Assembly: GCF_001690525.1 (NCBI RefSeq)
Contig: NZ_LZGT01000072.1
Span: forward strand, 1 to 64,000
Origin: Gilliamella sp. App6-5
GTDB taxonomy: Bacteria; Pseudomonadota; Gammaproteobacteria; Enterobacterales; Orbaceae
Length of the DNA: 64,000 nt
Direction of reading: 5' to 3'
Translations under genes and position numbers: made by a program
Notes under the pieces: model-generated
Seen by the model: the letters and a program-made list of their open reading frames with translations, nothing else
Database searches by the model: none
Told to the model about the DNA's origin: nothing
Shown: positions 59,430-64,000 of the stretch, in pieces
How the letters are laid out: every line of letters begins with the position of its first letter
Numbering within the stretch: position 1 is the stretch's first letter

Positions 59430-60854
59430 ATGCAACGAATAACACGGATAGCCTTTGATTATAATAACCCAGAGAAGATTTCTCTGTTAGAACAATACCA
59501 TTCTTTACTATTATTATTAAAATCACATTTAACCGATCGCACTTTTTCAATTTTAGCATCACCAAAGCTAATTGATAACAATCAATATCTAGGTTGGTAT
59601 ACCAATCTTGAAGGACAACCGCTTTTACTTGATAGTATTGCCCACAAATCGCATAAAAATAAGATAACCAAAACGTTACAAACACGTATTAATGATATTG
59701 AAAATGCTATAAAATTAATGCCATTAAGCGATGAAGAGCGAAGTTTAGTTTCAGCATGGCTTCCAAGAATTAAAAGTTTAGGCAATCAAATTTATGTGAT
59801 TAATGATGAACCCGTTATTATCAATACCTTTGAAAAACCGGTTTTACCAGCAGTAGTCTCTGTTATTCCATCAAAGCCATTTTGGCGTTGGTGGTATTTT
59901 TTAATCTTAGCCTTATTGCTTGTTGGTTTACTTGGTATTCTGTGGTATTTATTTTGCCCATTGGGTAAACAAAAAACAGTTGTCTCCGATCCTATGGCTA
60001 TCATTGCACCGGCTGTTATAGTCAAGAAACCTGAACCAAAAGATCCCGTACCAGAAGAACCTTCGCCAATTGCAACATCTGAGCCTAAACCAGAACAGGT
60101 ACCTGAGCCACCGTTAGCGGCAAAGGTAAAAAATCCACCTAACTGTATCACCAAAGAAGAGATGAATAAAGATCCTAACCCATCTAAAATGGCAATAGTG
60201 TTTGATAATTCATTATCGATGACAGTAACATTAAATGAATCGCCATCAGCGGTTGAGCAATACTTTCAATATTTGACATATGGTTATGGTCGTAATATGT
60301 CAGAGCAAGAAAGAATCAAATACGAAAAGCGTATGACTCGCTTACCAACTCGTTTATCAAGTAGTAAGAGTGTGGCTACTTCAAGCATTGATAAGATACA
60401 ACCAAACATTGATATTTCACTGGTAACGCTGACGAATTGTCCAGCAGCGAATGTATCGCCATTTTATAATTACTCTAATAGGGCCTCACTAAAGCATAAA
60501 ATTAAACAATTAACACCCACTGCAGCAGGCGGGGGCGGAACGCCTTTATATAATGGCCTAGAAAAAGCCAGTAAAATGCTAGATGGGGTAAAACGTGACG
60601 ACTATATTCTTATTATTAGTGATGGTGAAGATAATTGTACAAAAAGTAATATTTGTACATTAGCTAACTATATAGCTGCACAAAAACCACGATTAAAAAT
60701 TAATATTGTTGATATTGCGGGTGAACACAAAATAGACTGTATCGCCAATGCAACGGGCGGAAAAGTTTATATTGCTCAAAGTCCAAAAGATATGATCAAA
60801 CAGATGAATAAAGCGGTTTCAAATTTGAAAATTAATAGACCAGTATGTGAATAA
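59430..60854 (+). CDS. Membrane-anchored vWA protein, paralogue 2
   Basis: A 474-residue paralogue of the preceding gene with the same order: N-terminal domain (QRITRIAFDYNNPEKISLLE), helix at about 155-178 after FWRWWYF, a longer Pro-rich spacer, and a vWA domain with IVFDNSLSM (about 256-264) and ISDGEDNC near 397. The domains are highly conserved between the two, while the spacer and the loop after the MIDAS (about 270-290) vary, as expected if they face different partners. It has its own 126-base upstream gap, so a separate promoter is possible. It ends the co-oriented srf locus. Confidence 0.82.
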   Translation: MQRITRIAFDYNNPEKISLLEQYHSLLLLLKSHLTDRTFSILASPKLIDNNQYLGWYTNLEGQPLLLDSIAHKSHKNKITKTLQTRINDIENAIKLMPLSDEERSLVSAWLPRIKSLGNQIYVINDEPVIINTFEKPVLPAVVSVIPSKPFWRWWYFLILALLLVGLLGILWYLFCPLGKQKTVVSDPMAIIAPAVIVKKPEPKDPVPEEPSPIATSEPKPEQVPEPPLAAKVKNPPNCITKEEMNKDPNPSKMAIVFDNSLSMTVTLNESPSAVEQYFQYLTYGYGRNMSEQERIKYEKRMTRLPTRLSSSKSVATSSIDKIQPNIDISLVTLTNCPAANVSPFYNYSNRASLKHKIKQLTPTAAGGGGTPLYNGLEKASKMLDGVKRDDYILIISDGEDNCTKSNICTLANYIAAQKPRLKINIVDIAGEHKIDCIANATGGKVYIAQSPKDMIKQMNKAVSNLKINRPVCE

Positions 60855-61281
60855 AAAAACACAAAAAATAGTGGATTTATTAGCTAATTCATTGATATAG
60901 GTTATTGATAATTATGCTATCATCTATTTTTTATTTATAAATTATTAAGCATTATCACAAGATCCAAGTAAAAATTTTCACAACTTGATTTAGCGTTTAA
61001 TATTTAGTTTTGTCAGCTATTCATTCGGTGCACCTCGTGTTTGTTCCAAACTATTTAAAAAGCATAAATATTGGCTAATACTATTTGTTCATTAGTCATT
61101 TAATGTTTTATGCGGAACCATTCTTAAAAAATCCTTACAAATATTTCAATCTCAAAAGTAGTCAATTTTTTTTCAAATGTTATAATTCAGGTGATTAAAA
61201 ATTAATCTAACTTATTTTACTAGCCAAAAGCTATAACAGAGTTAAATAAAACAGATAATTAATTGAAGAAAGGAGTATTTT
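60855..61281. other. AT-rich gap between srf locus and adhesin gene
   Basis: A 427-base stretch with no credible gene, RNA or strong hairpin. It contains frequent A and T runs and probably holds the adhesin promoter. AAAGGAG at 61269-61275 is the ribosome site of the next gene. Confidence 0.6.
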
Positions 61282-62769
61282 GTGCTTTACCGCGATAGAA
61301 CGCAGCAGCTTTATGTTTTAAATCTATTAAATCACTATTGTAGACAGGTTTTCTCGTTCACTTCATTAATATTAGTAAAATTCCCTATAACATTATTGCC
61401 GTTATTGCTATTGCCGTTTTCGTTCGATTCTCAGGCATTATCAGCTACCACAACAAACACGATTCAAGGTAGTGCGCCTTATTTAACGTTTAATAACGGT
61501 AAAACAAAAGTGATAAATACAGAAGATTTATTAGCTATTACCTTATCAGATGGCACTACCATTACTCCAATTACTAATACTTCAGCAACAAACCCAATCG
61601 TACTTCCTCGTGTTGGAGAGACTTTAGCCGATGTTGGCATGTTAGTACCATCAACAACTGATACGATAGAGTTAAAAGCACTTATTGATGCGCCTTATTA
61701 TTATTGGGGTGATGATGATGGTGATGGGCAGGAGGTTAATGGCGTAACGGCTATGGGTAGCTTAACCGTTAATATTACAGATAAAAATAATCGGGTAGTT
61801 GGTCGCGCTGATACTTTAGATATTGCTAGATCGCCTTATAAAGTAGTGTTAAGTAATACAAATAGTAGTTTAAGTACCCAGTATGGTGTACCTAATCGTA
61901 GTACTTTTAACGCTGGCACAGTGACTTACTACATCATTCCAAAATCATCACCAGCCGTTCTTTATGCTAAGCCTAATTTGAGGCTTGGCGGAAATAATGA
62001 ACCAGGCTTTAATGGGTGGAAATTTGCTGGTCCAGCTAATATTTGGCAGCCAAACAGGGGCTTTCTTCCTCAATCTATAATACCGACATCATATAACCTT
62101 AACTTCCCAACCACGGGCGCAAATGGCTTATATTTTGATTTAGATATATCGGAAGGTACCCAATTGACTTGGCCTTCCATTACCCATGAGGGAATAACGG
62201 CTATTATGACACCCAATGCGAATGGCACCCGTGTGCGAGTTCTGCTAACAGGTCCTGTGGCAACTAATGATCAAATAAAGGAGGCAAACCCAGCTCGAAT
62301 TTACACACCAGCCTTACCAAAAACGTTTGAGTTAGTTGGTTATGATAGTAGCGGTGCAGCAGTGATAAAATATGGATTTGTGTTACAGAAGTGGTTTGTC
62401 AGCCGTGGTGAAAGGTCAGCAACCAACATCGAAACTGAAAATTGGTGTACTAGCTTAGGTTATCGTCTTCCACAAGCAAAAGATTTTACTAATGCGGTCT
62501 GCTCAGGGGCAAACGAAACTATGTTCTGCCGAAGTTTAGTTGGTGCCACGCCAGCATCAAGTGGCCATCATTATCAGCGTCAAATCGGTGCTGGATTTTT
62601 CTCTGAGTGGGGGGATATAATCCATTATAAAGGTGCTGGTATTGTAAATGCTTGGTTCTGGACGAGTGATCCCTATGGAGGATGGAGATTTCGTATCGAT
62701 TCAACTGCTGGTTCTGCTGATGGAGATTATCCTTACAACCACAACAATGGGTTGTGTATCTATCCGTGA
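61282..62769 (+). CDS. Secreted adhesin-like protein, DUF823-type C-terminus
   Basis: A 495-residue protein starting at GTG with AAAGGAG six bases upstream. A long signal peptide (hydrophobic at ~38-50, LLPLLLLPF) is followed by beta-rich, Thr/Asn-rich sequence. An Asp-rich loop (WGDDDGDGQEVNG near 140) could bind calcium. The C-terminal ~120 residues have the pattern WF..RGERSATNIETENWC, GYRLPQAKDFTNAVCSG, IGAGFFSEWGD and a final Cys near the end (GLCIYP), typical of DUF823/adhesion-domain proteins related to intimin/invasin-like adhesins. No beta-barrel or autotransporter domain is present, so anchoring is unclear. Confidence 0.75.
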   Translation: MLYRDRTQQLYVLNLLNHYCRQVFSFTSLILVKFPITLLPLLLLPFSFDSQALSATTTNTIQGSAPYLTFNNGKTKVINTEDLLAITLSDGTTITPITNTSATNPIVLPRVGETLADVGMLVPSTTDTIELKALIDAPYYYWGDDDGDGQEVNGVTAMGSLTVNITDKNNRVVGRADTLDIARSPYKVVLSNTNSSLSTQYGVPNRSTFNAGTVTYYIIPKSSPAVLYAKPNLRLGGNNEPGFNGWKFAGPANIWQPNRGFLPQSIIPTSYNLNFPTTGANGLYFDLDISEGTQLTWPSITHEGITAIMTPNANGTRVRVLLTGPVATNDQIKEANPARIYTPALPKTFELVGYDSSGAAVIKYGFVLQKWFVSRGERSATNIETENWCTSLGYRLPQAKDFTNAVCSGANETMFCRSLVGATPASSGHHYQRQIGAGFFSEWGDIIHYKGAGIVNAWFWTSDPYGGWRFRIDSTAGSADGDYPYNHNNGLCIYP

Positions 62770-63048
62770 TGATAATTAGCTTGACAAGCAGGATTATCAG
62801 CTAATTAAGGCTAAGCATTAAAGAAGTTGCCTTAACTTAAAATGGAGACGCACGCACGAATGATAATATTAAAGAATAACGTGCTTATTATTAATGTTAA
62901 TCAACAACAATAAGCGTTGTTTAGAAATAAAGATAAAAGGATCAAAAAGAATTCTATACTGAAACGCATACCTACTTAAAAATTTTTAACAAGATTCTTT
63001 TTTTATAAATTTTTAATTCAATTTGTTATTTTTCTTGTTTTAATCAAT
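62770..63048. other. Non-coding gap after the adhesin gene
   Basis: No gene seen. A modest inverted repeat (ATTAGCT ... AGCTAAT, about 62775-62805) just after the stop may end the adhesin message but has no T run. The remainder is AT-rich. Confidence 0.5.
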
Positions 63049-63077
63049 AAAAGACTAGGCACCTGCCTAGTCTTTTA
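63049..63077. terminator. Bidirectional terminator next to the gyrB fragment
   Basis: Perfect 13-bp arms AAAAGACTAGGCA/TGCCTAGTCTTTT with a minimal centre, T-rich on both strands. It lies 27 bases downstream of the gyrB fragment stop and is probably the original gyrB terminator carried along with it. Confidence 0.85.
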
Positions 63078-63103
63078 TGTTGTATATTAAAATAGCGTAA
63101 CCT

Positions 63104-63402
63104 TTAAAAATCTAAATTGGCTGCTTTAAGAGCATTTTCTTCAATGAATAATCGTCGAGGTTCAACTTCATCACCCATAAGGGTTGTAAACAATTGATCT
63201 GCTTCAATCGCGTCTTTGATGGTGACTTGTAACATACGGTGCCTGGTTGGATCCATGGTGGTTTCCCATAATTGTTCTGGGTTCATTTCTCCAAGCCCTT
63301 TATAACGCTGAATAGTTAAGCCACGACGAGACTCTTTAATTAACCAATCAACGGCTTCTTCAAAAGATTCAACCGGCTGTTTACGTTCATCGCCCTCAAT
63401 TG
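63104..63402 (-). pseudogene. gyrB: 3' fragment of DNA gyrase subunit B gene
   Basis: The minus strand encodes the last ~99 residues of Gyr[20 protein letters not shown], then [40 protein letters not shown] and the end [11 protein letters not shown]. These align with the C-terminus of the ~800-residue E. coli protein. Similarity stops abruptly near 63402, where the DNA becomes an adhesin-like remnant on the opposite strand, so the first ~700 codons are missing. The fragment itself has no stop or frameshift, suggesting a recent event or a chimeric join. It cannot supply gyrase activity. Confidence 0.88.
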
Positions 63403-63403
63403 G

Positions 63404-63618
63404 TGATCACTACTAGCGTCACATAGGGGCTGGTTTCTGCGCGAAGTGAGGCGATACGGGGGGTTACACCAGCGCGGGCTTTGAGAACCACTACTACTGG
63501 CCAAGTGACGCTGCTGGTGGTGACTACCAGTTCTCTGTTTTCATGGGGTGGTTATTTGGGCAACCACAATGCTTTGCCGAATAACACTAATTACTATGGA
63601 CTTTGCACCACTCCTTAG
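63404..63618 (+). pseudogene. Decayed DUF823-type adhesin C-terminal fragment
   Basis: Reading the plus strand gives HY-stop-RHIGAGF, stop-GD, YTSAGFENHYYWPSDAAGGD and, after a frame change near 63545, GGYLGNHNALPNNTNYYGLC and a stop at 63616-63618. This aligns with the C-terminus of the intact adhesin at 61282-62769 (HYQRQIGAGFFSEWGD ... WFWTSDPYGG ... GLCIYP). TAG stands for a Gln codon, TGA for Trp, and the GGGG run near 63545 marks the frameshift. Base composition is richer in G and C than the surroundings. The 5' part is missing at the gyrB junction. Confidence 0.75.
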
Positions 63619-64000
63619 TATTTGATGCTTAGTTCTTAATCCTGAGGTAGTGTGCGAAGCTTATGGTGCAAATAAAGGACAATCCATCCAAGAAACAAGC
63701 CCACCGCGCATTAGGCCGGGCCTTGAACCAGCAGATCATACAAGTTTGTGCTTTTGCAAATAGACAGCAAAAGCGCTTTCCCCAGAATAAAAGCCAGTTC
63801 CCAAAAAATTCATTATTATACTCAAACATCTATCCTAAACTTTTTGACATTATTTATTAATCTTTCTATAAAAGGGTGGTTAAATTTTTTTAAAGCGTTA
63901 TACTTTTTATATTAACAGATTAATTTGGCTTAATTTATTAGCTAATAATTATAAAAAATCAAATAAACACAAAACAATTGATATACAGGATGTTATGCAG
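63619..64000. other. Unassigned sequence after the adhesin remnant
   Basis: A 65-codon plus-strand frame (63663-63860) begins MVQIKDNPSKKQAHRALGR but has no clear ribosome site or recognised family. The first ~170 bases are richer in G and C than the rest, then the DNA becomes very AT-rich. Possibly part of the same transferred or rearranged segment; no confident gene. Confidence 0.35.

Noticed and set aside
63663-63860. 65-codon plus-strand frame as a gene
   Set aside because: No ribosome site, no recognised family, and it lies in scrambled DNA next to pseudogenes.

Overview
The window is a low-GC gammaproteobacterial chromosome segment. Several blocks have Enterobacterales-like gene order: rplU-rpmA-yhbE-obgE, tyrS-pdxY, rodZ-ispG-hisS-yfgM-bamB-der-yfgJ, and nirB-nirD-nirC-cysG. 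Protein divergence, high AT content, type VI secretion cargo and DUF823-type adhesins together suggest an Orbaceae-like gut symbiont (Gilliamella, Frischella or Orbus relatives). That placement is inference from the sequence, not a database result.

Layout. (1) 1-11520: a T6SS cargo island. It holds a 5'-truncated vgrG, a Tle3-type lipase effector, a pair of Tli3-like immunity genes present as three exact-period (1627 bp) tandem copies, a PAAR protein and an unknown four-helix membrane protein. (2) 11793-14631: a MarR-controlled HlyD/ABC-2 permease efflux unit with two near-identical SlyA-like operators. (3) 14813-24045: nitrite reduction (nirBDC, cysG) behind a 7-2-7 NarL-type palindrome, a DUF4272 gene, and narX-narL. 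(4) 24159-40444: housekeeping genes. An unannotated RyhB-type small RNA with a Fur box lies between obgE and smrB, the rplU leader can fold into competing structures, and the RodZ homologue is unusually short. (5) 40638-42512: gss. (6) 42797-60854: an approximately 18 kb co-oriented locus starting with srfA-srfB-srfC. It continues with a membrane TPR-like protein, a secreted vWA protein, an ABC ATPase and permease, an SUMF1/formylglycine-enzyme-like protein, two coiled-coil lipoproteins and two paralogous membrane vWA proteins. (7) 61282-64000: a DUF823-like adhesin, then scrambled DNA in which a 3' fragment of gyrB abuts a decayed adhesin fragment.

The most notable system is the srf locus. 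Its ABC ATPase, permease, SUMF1-like protein, lipoproteins and exported vWA protein resemble the TagT-TagS-TagR-TagQ and PpkA(vWA) envelope-sensing arm of the Pseudomonas T6SS threonine phosphorylation pathway. Here no kinase, phosphatase, FHA protein or T6SS core gene is present, and the module sits next to SrfB (actin/Hsp70-like ATPase motifs) and SrfC (P-loop GTPase-like motifs). My inference is an envelope-spanning machine in which an extracytoplasmic vWA/SUMF1/ABC sensor or assembly unit works with a cytoplasmic ATPase/GTPase pair.

No rRNA, tRNA, CRISPR array, integrase or intact insertion sequence was seen.
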